Assembly (NCBI GenBank): GCA_014874305.1
Contig: JACWAO010000040.1
Span: forward strand, 1-6,179
DNA: 6,179 bases
Direction: 5' to 3'
From: Candidatus Colwelliibacteriota bacterium
GTDB taxonomy: Bacteria > Patescibacteriota > Minisyncoccia > UBA6257 > Colwellbacteraceae
Shown piece after piece: positions 1-5,160 of the stretch (position 1 is its first letter; each line of letters opens with the position of its first letter). The notes beneath the pieces were generated by a model. That model saw nothing but the letters and a program-made list of their open reading frames with translations, was not told the DNA's origin and did not search any database. Position numbers and translations under genes: made by a program.

Positions 1-144
1 GAGAGTATGTTTTCTGACTTTCCCCCGTCCTACTTCGGTGGAGCTTCAAAAGAGGAGTTGTTACGGGGAATTGGAGCCTTTTATTCAAAAGAAGAGCAGA
101 TAAAATATGGTGTTATTGGTATTAAGATCGGGCTGGTGAAATAA
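1..144 (+). CDS. C-terminal end of an unidentified protein (partial)
   Basis: The frame is open from the first base and closes with TAA at 142-144, giving 47 residues. It includes the stretches SDFPPSYFGGASKEELLRG and YGVIGIKIGLVK, which read like ordinary soluble protein. An ATG lies at position 7, but no ribosome binding site can be judged because the window begins there, so this is most likely the tail of a longer gene. I do not recognise a family. A weak imperfect hairpin (147-166) follows the stop. The overlapping minus-strand frame at 85-300 starts with TTG without a ribosome binding site and is judged a shadow of this gene. Confidence 0.5.
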   Translation, partial: ESMFSDFPPSYFGGASKEELLRGIGAFYSKEEQIKYGVIGIKIGLVK

Positions 145-146
145 AT

Positions 147-166
147 AAGGGACTCTCCGTCCCCTT
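147..166. terminator. weak imperfect hairpin after the left-edge gene
   Basis: AAGGGAC (147-153) pairs with GTCCCCTT (159-166) with one bulged C around a 5-nt loop, 2 nt after the stop of the left-edge gene. No T run follows on the plus strand. On the minus strand it is followed by ATTTATTTC, so it would work better in that direction. A terminator role is only tentative. Confidence 0.3.
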
Positions 167-293
167 CGTCTACGTACGTAAACAAGGAGGTTGGGCGATA
201 GAAATGTTATGGTCCTACCGTCTCTATTAGAGATTCTGCCGTCTTGATAGGGGTTGTACATAGGGTCGTAATCATACGACGATCCATTCTCTC

Positions 294-342
294 CCATCAA
301 CCGCGGAGAGTTTCTCGCGTTCAGCGAGTAACGACTTCGTGC
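294..342. repeat. 49-bp inverted repeat, left copy
   Basis: These 49 bases are the exact reverse complement of 1622-1670. Identity stops sharply on the left; to the right only three further bases (344-346) match after one mismatch. Read on the plus strand, 296-331 gives INRGEFLAFSE and a TAA stop, identical to the end of the 38-aa gene at the other copy. Here no start codon precedes it and an in-frame TAA lies at 269-271. An inner stem CTCGC/GCGAG (314-318 and 324-328) is also present. There is no transposase nearby and no obvious target duplication. Confidence 0.9.
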
Positions 343-368
343 TACGAAGGACTATCGAGCTTGGTGCC

Positions 369-397
369 TATACAAGTCGAATGATTCCGAGTAGTAT
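369..397 (+). promoter_or_regulatory. putative promoter of the zinc-finger gene
   Basis: TATACA (369-374) and TAGTAT (392-397) are separated by 17 bases, each matching four of six bases of the sigma-70 consensus boxes. They lie about 40 bases upstream of the start codon at 436. This is a consensus-matching guess. Confidence 0.3.
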
Positions 398-435
398 TTA
401 GCGTAGACAGACCTGTACCTCGGAGGTGTATCGGG

Positions 436-690
436 ATGATTCGACGTCACCTGCTAGATAGCGAGATCATGATGCTTTTAATGAAAACAGCGAGCCGCGA
501 GCTTTGGTCATACGCAATCGGTCATTTTAGGGAGTGTGTCGCCTGCACGGAACGCAAGAGCGCGCTGGCTAGCGAAATTACGGAGCAGAAAGCAAAAAGC
601 GACGTGACTGTGTTTAGAGTCGTACGTCAGGAAATTGCGCAGGAAAATAGCGATTATTCTAAGCTGGGACGCCCCGACGCGCACGAGTAA
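436..690 (+). CDS. small zinc-finger protein, anti-sigma (ZAS / zf-HC2) like
   Basis: This 84-aa protein starts at ATG 436, seven bases after the ribosome binding site GGAGGTG (422-428). Residues 4-48 follow the pattern of the anti-sigma zinc-finger domain: a short helix beginning HLLDSEI, about 20 helical residues, then His30-x3-Cys34-x2-Cys37 in HFRECVACTE. His5 sits 25 residues before His30, where the family often has another metal ligand. Residues 49-84 are charged and probably helical. There is no membrane segment, so it would be cytosolic. Family members bind and inhibit ECF sigma factors, but no sigma factor gene is visible here, so that role is inferred from fold only. A strong hairpin (705-737) follows the gene. 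The motif is clear, the function is not. Confidence 0.6.
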   Translation: MIRRHLLDSEIMMLLMKTASRELWSYAIGHFRECVACTERKSALASEITEQKAKSDVTVFRVVRQEIAQENSDYSKLGRPDAHE

Positions 691-704
691 GTAGATATTA
701 AAAC

Positions 705-737
705 AGCCCGCTTGATTAAGTAAAGGCCAAGCGGGCT
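705..737. terminator. two-way terminator between convergent genes
   Basis: AGCCCGCTTG (705-714) and CAAGCGGGCT (728-737) form a perfect 10-bp stem with a 13-nt loop. On the plus strand AAATTATTTT follows, 14 bases after the zinc-finger gene stop. On the minus strand GTTTTAAT follows directly, a better U tract, and the stem begins 3 bases after the TAA of a minus-strand frame at 741-743. It probably ends transcription from both sides. Confidence 0.75.
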
Positions 738-740
738 AAA

Positions 741-962
741 TTATTTTGAGATCATAGTTTTGTGCTCCATAAGCAAAAGCGTCATAAACTTACTTGCAGG
801 CGTGGGGGTATAGATAAAAGAAGCGGTGAGTAGTTTGGTGGGACGGGCTTATACGTAGCGCATTCCTTCAAGTCTTTGGATGTAAGCATAGACGTCTATA
901 TCTGATTGGGAAGCGTTAACTTTTGTAGGCCCTAAGGATATATTGAGGCAAAGTCTACAGAT
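741..962 (-). pseudogene. possible decayed coding remnant downstream of the HExxH gene
   Basis: One minus-strand frame runs from 962 to 741 with a single internal TAA (849-851). The first part includes SLGPTKVNASQSDIDVYAYI and ends LEGMRYV; the second includes TASFIYTPTPASKFMTLLL and ends MISK at TAA 741-743. It has no start codon upstream. Two things suggest it was once coding: the protein-like composition of both halves and the terminator stem 3 bases after the final stop. A neighbouring frame continuing from the TAA of the 986-1549 gene (EDSLDGVKSVDFASIYP) could be the lost upstream part, joined by a frameshift. I recognise no family, and chance open frames of this length are possible. Confidence 0.3.
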
Positions 963-985
963 TTAACCCCATCTAGAGAATCCTC

Positions 986-1549
986 TTACAATTTTTGCAA
1001 TATATCTTCTAATAACTTTTTATGTACCCTCCCAATAGATTGTTTTTTGTATCTCCGGAAAATATTAATAAGGTCGCTTTGAAGTATAATGGCGTCAATC
1101 ATCCCCTCGCGCTCCGCGTAGTTTAATTTTCTGGATTCAAAAAGGTCTGCGAATAGTAAATGAAGCAGTTCGTGCCCTACTGTTTCTATAACCCTTTGTT
1201 TGTCTAGTTTTCCTCGTAAACGGACAAAGATTATATTGGGACGAGTATATTTTCCTTCCGGGCCGAAACAGCTCACGTGGCAGTCATAAATTGGGCTGAG
1301 CTTCTTACCCCTGAGTTTTTTAACCGCCGCGAAATATTCTTTCTCAATCTTTTTCCATTCATTTCTCAACCAAACCATCTTCTTGTTCAATAAGTCGGAC
1401 CCTACCTTCATTTCCTTATTAATCGAATCCTTGTTCTTGGGGAAAAAAGCGTCAAAGTTCTCAGATTCAAACCACGCTTTTTCTTCAAGGAGGTCGTTTA
1501 AATACTCTTTTTCTCTTATTTTCTTGTGGGAAAAAATAACTTGTGGCAT
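986..1549 (-). CDS. small HExxH zinc metalloprotease-like protein
   Basis: This 187-aa protein has no signal peptide or membrane segment. Residues 1-80 are charged and helical (KEYLNDLLEEKAWF, WLRNEWKKIEKEYF). Residues 85-113 look like beta strands leading to the zincin signature ETVGHELLHLLF, with His126, Glu127 and His130. EREGMIDAI (146-154) follows and could supply the third zinc ligand (Glu146 or Glu148). This is the order expected of a minimal zinc-dependent peptidase domain, but I cannot name the family. The start ATG 1549 has no Shine-Dalgarno, and a -10-like TAAAAT lies only six bases upstream, so the message may be leaderless. A terminator (1590-1620) separates it from the upstream genes, so it appears to be its own unit. 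A role in cleaving the RiPP leader is possible by proximity only. Confidence 0.7.
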   Translation of the reverse strand: MPQVIFSHKKIREKEYLNDLLEEKAWFESENFDAFFPKNKDSINKEMKVGSDLLNKKMVWLRNEWKKIEKEYFAAVKKLRGKKLSPIYDCHVSCFGPEGKYTRPNIIFVRLRGKLDKQRVIETVGHELLHLLFADLFESRKLNYAEREGMIDAIILQSDLINIFRRYKKQSIGRVHKKLLEDILQKL

Positions 1550-1555
1550 ATTCAG

Positions 1556-1584
1556 ATTTTAATCTGGATTCCATGAAATGAGAA
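1556..1584 (-). promoter_or_regulatory. putative promoter overlapping a 14-bp palindrome
   Basis: On the minus strand TTCTCA (1579-1584) and TAAAAT (1556-1561) are 17 bases apart, matching four and five of six consensus bases. The -10 box ends six bases before ATG 1549, which predicts a leaderless transcript. The perfect palindrome CAGATTTTAATCTG (1553-1566) overlaps the -10 and could be a repressor site. Confidence 0.4.
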
Positions 1585-1589
1585 TAAAA

Positions 1590-1620
1590 ACGCGGGGGTA
1601 GGATAAACCCACTCCCGCGT
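1590..1620 (-). terminator. rho-independent terminator after the 38-aa gene
   Basis: On the minus strand ACGCGGG (1620-1614) pairs with CCCGCGT (1596-1590), with possible further pairing of GGGT and ACCC inside, and TTTTATTC follows directly. It lies 12 bases beyond the stop of the 38-aa gene and upstream of the promoter for the small HExxH gene, so it separates the two transcripts. Confidence 0.75.
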
Positions 1621-1621
1621 G

Positions 1622-1670
1622 GCACGAAGTCGTTACTCGCTGAACGCGAGAAACTCTCCGCGGTTGATGG
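1622..1670. repeat. 49-bp inverted repeat, right copy
   Basis: Exact reverse complement of 294-342. On the minus strand it carries the last 11 codons and stop of the 38-aa gene plus 11 bases of 3' sequence running up to the terminator. Sequence upstream in the gene is not shared with the left copy. Confidence 0.9.
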
Positions 1671-1749
1671 ACCGAAGGAAAAAAGAGACGTCCTCTAGTA
1701 TGATGGCCATTTCGTAGGTCTTATGTACACTATCCGCTCTGATTTCCAT
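1633..1749 (-). CDS. 38-aa hypothetical peptide downstream of the DUF2268 gene
   Basis: ATG 1749 to TAA 1633-1635 encodes 38 residues: MEIRADSVHKTYEM, a hydrophobic and acidic stretch AIILEDVSFFLRS, then the C-terminus INRGEFLAFSE. The start lies 9 bases after the protease stop codon, with no clear Shine-Dalgarno, so translation may be coupled to the upstream gene. A terminator begins 12 bases after the stop. The composition reads like genuine protein with one amphipathic helix, not a membrane peptide. I know no family. It has no Cys and only three Ser, so it is a poor azole substrate. It might be a regulator, an inhibitor of the neighbouring protease or an antitoxin-like peptide. The exact repeat of its 3' end at 294-342 suggests recent duplication. 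Confidence 0.5.
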   Translation of the reverse strand: MEIRADSVHKTYEMAIILEDVSFFLRSINRGEFLAFSE

Positions 1750-1758
1750 AGATAATTT

Positions 1759-2625
1759 CTATTTTCCCCGGATTTCTTTTTCAAGAAACTTACCCAAGAA
1801 ATCCTGAGGCGGTAATAAGACTAACTCCTTCCAAGGCATATTTTTGTGCGTCCCGCGAAAATCTTTAACGAGCATGTATCCGATTGAGTAGCCCGTCCAC
1901 CTCTTAAATTTACTGCTGCCATAAGCGATGTCTTCGTAGAGTTTGAAACTCTTTGAAAATAGTTTGTTTCTTATTATTTCAAGTTCTGCTTTAGTCTCTT
2001 TTCTATTTAGAGCGGTAGACCATGGTGACGGCCCGCCGTTAAAGATTTCCTCTCTGAAAACCTCGGCTAATCCTTCCATGATTATGCGATCGAGTATTGA
2101 GTACTGTTTCTTGCAGTGGGCGTTGTAATAAGCAAGATGATTCCACTCATGGGCGATTGTTTCACGGATGGATTTCTGCGTAAAAGTCTTCGTATTTATG
2201 AATAGATGCAGGGTTCTGGAATACGGCGCGAACGCGTTAACTCCTCCGAATTGAGCGTCTATTTCCTTGTCTTTTGGAAACCAGGGGAAGGTTAGGATAT
2301 AAATCGGCAGGTTCTGAACTGGAAGCGGAATGATTCTTTGGCACTTTTTTGAAGCCGAAAGCACAGAGGCTTCTACTTTGTCCTTCAGCTTCCTGGTATT
2401 AAAAATCGGGGTGTTGCCGTTTCGCAGAAAATTATCTCCTATTAAGTTAAATATGTGTTTCTTTAAGTCCTTTTTCTTCAAAAACCCTGCGAATTTTAGC
2501 CAATCAGCCGCTTCTACTTTGTCGAATATCTCATTAACAACTTGCTCCTTACCTTTAATTGGCCTAAAGGCGCTTGGTATGAAAAACTTGGCTTTTATAA
2601 GCTTGGTATTATCGGCTTGCGTCAT
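1759..2625 (-). CDS. DUF2268-type predicted zinc-dependent protease
   Basis: This 288-aa protein carries the hallmarks of DUF2268 (YjaZ-like predicted zinc proteases). They are the signature ETIAHEWNHLAYY with His159, Glu160 and His163; the downstream MEGLAEVFREE (183-193) with Glu184 as likely third ligand; the PSPWSTAL segment (199-206); and KRWTGYSIGYMLVKDF (241-256), typical of the family's C-terminal half. Residues 1-140 are a less conserved N-terminal part. No signal peptide is seen, so it is probably cytosolic. I chose ATG 2625. The frame extends to a GTG at 2688, but those extra 21 codons would be read through a perfect terminator stem (2652-2678), and the family-like sequence begins after residue 22 of that longer frame. 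There is no Shine-Dalgarno; TATCAT lies seven bases before the ATG. Its place after the RiPP synthetase makes it a candidate leader peptidase, which is inference. Confidence 0.8.
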   Translation of the reverse strand: MTQADNTKLIKAKFFIPSAFRPIKGKEQVVNEIFDKVEAADWLKFAGFLKKKDLKKHIFNLIGDNFLRNGNTPIFNTRKLKDKVEASVLSASKKCQRIIPLPVQNLPIYILTFPWFPKDKEIDAQFGGVNAFAPYSRTLHLFINTKTFTQKSIRETIAHEWNHLAYYNAHCKKQYSILDRIIMEGLAEVFREEIFNGGPSPWSTALNRKETKAELEIIRNKLFSKSFKLYEDIAYGSSKFKRWTGYSIGYMLVKDFRGTHKNMPWKELVLLPPQDFLGKFLEKEIRGK

Positions 2626-2632
2626 CGATATA

Positions 2633-2638
2633 ATGATA
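2633..2638 (-). promoter_or_regulatory. possible -10 element of the DUF2268 gene
   Basis: TATCAT on the minus strand matches five of six -10 consensus bases and ends seven bases before ATG 2625. No good -35 is seen, since that position lies within the terminator stem. If real, the message is nearly leaderless. Confidence 0.25.
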
Positions 2639-2651
2639 TATGAGAAAAGAT

Positions 2652-2678
2652 AAGGCGGGAAGCTAAGCTTCCCGCCTT
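2652..2678 (-). terminator. strong terminator after the YcaO fusion gene
   Basis: AAGGCGGGAAGCT (2652-2664) and AGCTTCCCGCCTT (2666-2678) are perfect 13-base inverted arms around one base, which folds as about 11 or 12 bp with a 3 to 5-nt loop. On the minus strand the stem begins 6 bases after the synthetase stop codon and is followed by ATCTTTTCTC. It should end the RiPP transcript before the protease gene. Confidence 0.8.
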
Positions 2679-2684
2679 GCATAG

Positions 2685-4859
2685 TCACGCGAAAGGGTGC
2701 GGAAACTTGGTAATGTCCTTGTAGGAGAAGGACGGTTTCCCAAATTTACCGGCTACTTCGTACAAGCGCTCCATGCCGGCAGGCTCTTGCCTGTAGCCGA
2801 AAGTCATGGGAACCATGCCGGGCACGATTGAGCGGACGATGTGCAGATCGCCGTTGCCGCCCAATGATTCGGGTAGCTGGAGAGGAATGGTTATCAGTTT
2901 CCAGCCCTTGACGGAGAAGATGTCCATCAGTTCCCGCCAGGAGCTGGCTGAGTTTCTGCCGATTCGGCCGAACGGAACGACGTCTCGGCCGAGCGTTAGA
3001 AAATCAGCTCTGCGGAAGAATCTTTTCTGTTCGTAGAGGGCTCCGTGATCCGATGGGACCCAGACGTTTCTGGGGCTTTTGTCGTCTGGCGGACCGTTCT
3101 GAAGCCGCGCGAGTACTGAACCCTCGACTTCCATCAGCGGGTGGCTTACAGCGTGTTCGAGATCGAAACTCGAGCATGCCGCGCAGGTGGTATAGAAAAT
3201 CTCCTCGTTTTGCGCGTAAACGAAAACCACGGGGGCCAGGCCCAGAGAGATATCTTTGATCCAGATCCGGAATCCTGCTTTTTCTAGGTCGGACACGCGT
3301 TTCCCGATCTCCTCCGGTAATGTCTCTAACGCAACCGCCGGCGAGCTGAGCCGGGCCAAGTACGTGGTCATGAACGAGTCGCGCTCGACGAGTTCCAAGA
3401 CGGAGGTAACAGCGGCCGCATTCCGATCGGGGTTGGCAGCTGCGCCCGAGGAGTTGGCGTATGCGTAAGGCATACGCGTGCGTGCCGTCGGGAAGTACAC
3501 CAGATCCGCGATTACACGGCAGTCGCGGCCAGACATTTCGTCTCGCCCCGTTACCCACTCGTACTCCGATTCCACGCTGAAAGGGGCGAAGGGGAAGTTC
3601 TTGAGCCTGTACTGGGCGGGGTGGAATCTTACGATCTCCCGCGGGTCTATGGCATCGCTAATATCGCTGACCTTGGCTTTTATTAGCGAGCTCGGTTTGT
3701 ACCCGCAAGCGCCCCACTCTTTCGCCTCCGAAACAGCTTTTGTAGCCGCCAGGGGTGGAGAGAACGCTCTGCCGTATGACCAGCTCCTTTCGGGCGAAAC
3801 GCGCGCGATAGCGATTGCGAACGGAACTCTGTAGGAATCGGCCACCGGGTTGCCCCAGAGGACGGTAACGCCAATCTTCTGCTTCTCCTCGGCGTTGCCT
3901 TCGTATCCGAACAGGATCGCTGTCAGCGGCCGGTAATCATCGTGCAGTCCGATAGCCTCGGAGAGGCTTCCTTCAAGGAAACCGCCAATCTCGACTGTTG
4001 CCAGTCCTTTTTCCGAAGCGGCAAGGTGGATATTCTGAGCGGCGTGGCCGGCTTCCAGCGGTACGAACAAAGCGCTTCGGTTTCCGTACTTCTCGCCGGT
4101 TATCCCGAAAGATCCGCTGATTATCACGACCCCCGCAGCCGCTTCCAAGACCAACGGATCGACAAACGCCCTGGCTAGTTTGTTAAGATCGCTTCTTACT
4201 AACTCTAGCCCGACCGTCTTCGGTGAAGACGCGGAGATTTCGTACACGCCGTTGCCGATCCCACCGACCTCCCGAAGAAGGGCGACGTGAAACGCCAACG
4301 GATACAAAGCTCCGGCCGAAGGAACTGTTCTGTGATACCCCGTTCCGTCGGTTTTGCCGTAACCGCTCCAGAGAATGTCTGACAGGTCTTGCGGGGAGAT
4401 ATCGCGAGCGGAAAACGATCGGGTGGAACGGCGGCTGTTTAGTAGATCGGAGAGGGGCGAGGAAGATACGTTGAGCGATATCGTCGGACGATTGCCCTCG
4501 TCTCGCGTTCTAGCTAGAGCAACCATCCTTTCTACGTCTTCATCGGACCGAAGCGTAGGAAAGCGTTGCGGATTTTCAACTAAACTCCAAACAGCGCCCG
4601 CGAAGTTACGACTATCAACCAATACGCCGGAGGAGACCAGATCGGACGCTAATTCCCTAAGTGACGATTCATCCCACTTGTCCTTAAGCACCGCGATAAC
4701 GTCTTCCAGAGAGCGCTGTCCGTCGCACAGCCTGATCAGGCCGGCTATGAGCGTACCAGGGGCCTCGACGACTACTTCCTTGTCGAACCTGAAGAAGGTT
4801 GTCCTCCCTTTAGCGACAACCGATGGCGCCGAGAAAACCGGGACTAATACCTCTTTCAC
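2685..4859 (-). CDS. fused azole synthetase: RRE-like domain + SagB-type dehydrogenase + YcaO cyclodehydratase
   Basis: A 724-aa cytosolic protein of three parts. Residues 15-85 resemble a PqqD-like winged helix (GTLIAGLIRLCDG, then LEDVIAVL, SGVLVD), the fold used as RiPP leader-recognition element. Residues 135-320 are a SagB/McbC FMN-dependent dehydrogenase: SRRSTRSFS (142-150), TVPSAGALYPLAFHV (178-192), the Lys257-Tyr258 pair in GEKYGNR, and PLEAGHAAQNIHLAA (267-281). Residues 345-724 are YcaO: SYGRA (361-365), SEAKEW with Glu378 and Glu381, NSSGAAANP followed by LELVERD with Glu489 and Glu492, a third acidic helix PLMEVEG (574-580), VRSIVPGMVPMTFG (675-688), and the C-terminus FPHPFA, close to the proline-rich tail of azoline-forming YcaO proteins. 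Known chemistry: YcaO activates peptide amides with ATP to cyclise Cys/Ser/Thr, and SagB oxidises azolines to azoles. GTG 4859 is the only plausible start, with GAAAGGG upstream. The likely substrate is the 43-aa peptide upstream. Confidence 0.9.
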   Translation of the reverse strand: MKEVLVPVFSAPSVVAKGRTTFFRFDKEVVVEAPGTLIAGLIRLCDGQRSLEDVIAVLKDKWDESSLRELASDLVSSGVLVDSRNFAGAVWSLVENPQRFPTLRSDEDVERMVALARTRDEGNRPTISLNVSSSPLSDLLNSRRSTRSFSARDISPQDLSDILWSGYGKTDGTGYHRTVPSAGALYPLAFHVALLREVGGIGNGVYEISASSPKTVGLELVRSDLNKLARAFVDPLVLEAAAGVVIISGSFGITGEKYGNRSALFVPLEAGHAAQNIHLAASEKGLATVEIGGFLEGSLSEAIGLHDDYRPLTAILFGYEGNAEEKQKIGVTVLWGNPVADSYRVPFAIAIARVSPERSWSYGRAFSPPLAATKAVSEAKEWGACGYKPSSLIKAKVSDISDAIDPREIVRFHPAQYRLKNFPFAPFSVESEYEWVTGRDEMSGRDCRVIADLVYFPTARTRMPYAYANSSGAAANPDRNAAAVTSVLELVERDSFMTTYLARLSSPAVALETLPEEIGKRVSDLEKAGFRIWIKDISLGLAPVVFVYAQNEEIFYTTCAACSSFDLEHAVSHPLMEVEGSVLARLQNGPPDDKSPRNVWVPSDHGALYEQKRFFRRADFLTLGRDVVPFGRIGRNSASSWRELMDIFSVKGWKLITIPLQLPESLGGNGDLHIVRSIVPGMVPMTFGYRQEPAGMERLYEVAGKFGKPSFSYKDITKFPHPFA

Positions 4860-4889
4860 CTCTGCACACCCTTTCTTCTAACGAGCAAA

Positions 4890-4918
4890 ATTATCCTAGA
4901 TATACCTTAAAACTCCAA
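4890..4918 (-). promoter_or_regulatory. possible internal promoter for the synthetase gene
   Basis: On the minus strand TTGGAG (4913-4918) and GATAAT (4890-4895) are 17 bases apart, with the -10 matching five of six bases. It lies after the hairpin that follows the precursor and about 30 bases before GTG 4859, so the enzyme might be transcribed independently of the precursor. Confidence 0.35.
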
Positions 4919-4943
4919 AGAATGCAAAAACTTGAATGAAACC

Positions 4944-4983
4944 AAAAATGTGTAGGGCACGACAATCGAGTTGTCGTGCCCTA
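4944..4983 (-). terminator. terminator or attenuator between precursor and synthetase
   Basis: TAGGGCACGACAA (4953-4965) and TTGTCGTGCCCTA (4971-4983) form a perfect 13-bp stem with a 5-nt loop, beginning 9 bases after the precursor stop. On the minus strand the stem is followed by CACA and then TTTTT (4948-4944). The offset and short U run suggest incomplete termination, which would give more precursor than enzyme. Terminators directly after the precursor gene are known in other TOMM operons such as sagA. Confidence 0.75.
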
Positions 4984-4992
4984 TGTTCGCGG

Positions 4993-5124
4993 CTACTTGC
5001 TACCGCACTTGCCGTTGCAGCTTCCGCCGCCGCTACTGCACTGCACCTGGAGCCTGACCACGCCAGCGTTCGGCCGCTTCGGTTGGACCGAAACCCGCCA
5101 AGTAAACTGCTTCGGAGCACGCAT
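4993..5124 (-). CDS. putative TOMM/azole RiPP precursor peptide
   Basis: ATG 5124 to TAG 4993-4995 encodes 43 residues. AAGGGAGGTGA lies seven bases before the ATG, the best ribosome binding site in the window. The first 28 residues form a leader with no Cys (MRAPKQFTWRVSVQPK at the start, VVRLQVQ at the end), basic and partly strand-like, as leaders bound by PqqD-like domains often are. The remaining 15 residues, CSSGGGSCNGKCGSK, contain three Cys and four Ser set among Gly, resembling the core of microcin B17. Ser35-Cys36 could give a fused oxazole-thiazole pair. The gene is 83 of 132 bases G+C, like the synthetase and unlike the flanking genes, and lies 133 bases upstream of that enzyme on the same strand. 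The longer frame at 4896-5162 uses another phase and is rejected. No similar named peptide is known to me; modification is inferred. Confidence 0.78.
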   Translation of the reverse strand: MRAPKQFTWRVSVQPKRPNAGVVRLQVQCSSGGGSCNGKCGSK

Positions 5125-5160
5125 CCGACACTCACCTCCCTTAGGTACAAATACATAGAC

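Larger units (their letters stand above)
145..435. other. non-coding stretch with repeat copy and small palindromes
   Basis: No convincing gene fills these 291 bases. They contain the weak hairpin after the left-edge gene, the palindrome TACGTACGTA (171-180), a strong Shine-Dalgarno-like AAGGAGG (184-190) followed only by frames of 8 to 12 codons (for example ATG at 204), and the inverted repeat GTCGTA/TACGAC (265-270 and 275-280). They also hold the left copy of a 49-bp repeat (294-342), a small stem CTTCGT/ACGAAG (335-340 and 344-349), and the putative promoter and ribosome binding site of the next gene. A short frame at 272-331 ending in INRGEFLAFSE has no start codon and an in-frame TAA at 269-271, so it looks like the remnant of a small gene. 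Confidence 0.45.

Noticed and set aside
85..300. 71-aa minus-strand frame starting at TTG
   Set aside because: No ribosome binding site, overlaps the plus-strand gene end, and its start lies in the 49-bp repeat without conservation beyond it.
866..880. TTCAAGTC resembling a tRNA T-loop
   Set aside because: Flanking bases do not form the T stem and no acceptor or anticodon arms are visible.
782..889. 35-aa minus-strand frame starting MLTSKDLKEC
   Set aside because: No ribosome binding site, and it ends short of the terminator; the overlapping frame ending at 741 fits better.
294..1670. Insertion sequence or transposon bounded by the 49-bp repeats
   Set aside because: No transposase between the repeats and no matching target-site duplication outside them.
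3004..3558. 184-aa frame inside the synthetase gene, other phase
   Set aside because: Arg-rich out-of-phase translation of a GC-rich gene whose own frame shows clear YcaO motifs.
4375..4881. 168-aa plus-strand frame antisense to the synthetase
   Set aside because: Ser/Thr/Arg-rich antisense shadow with no motifs.
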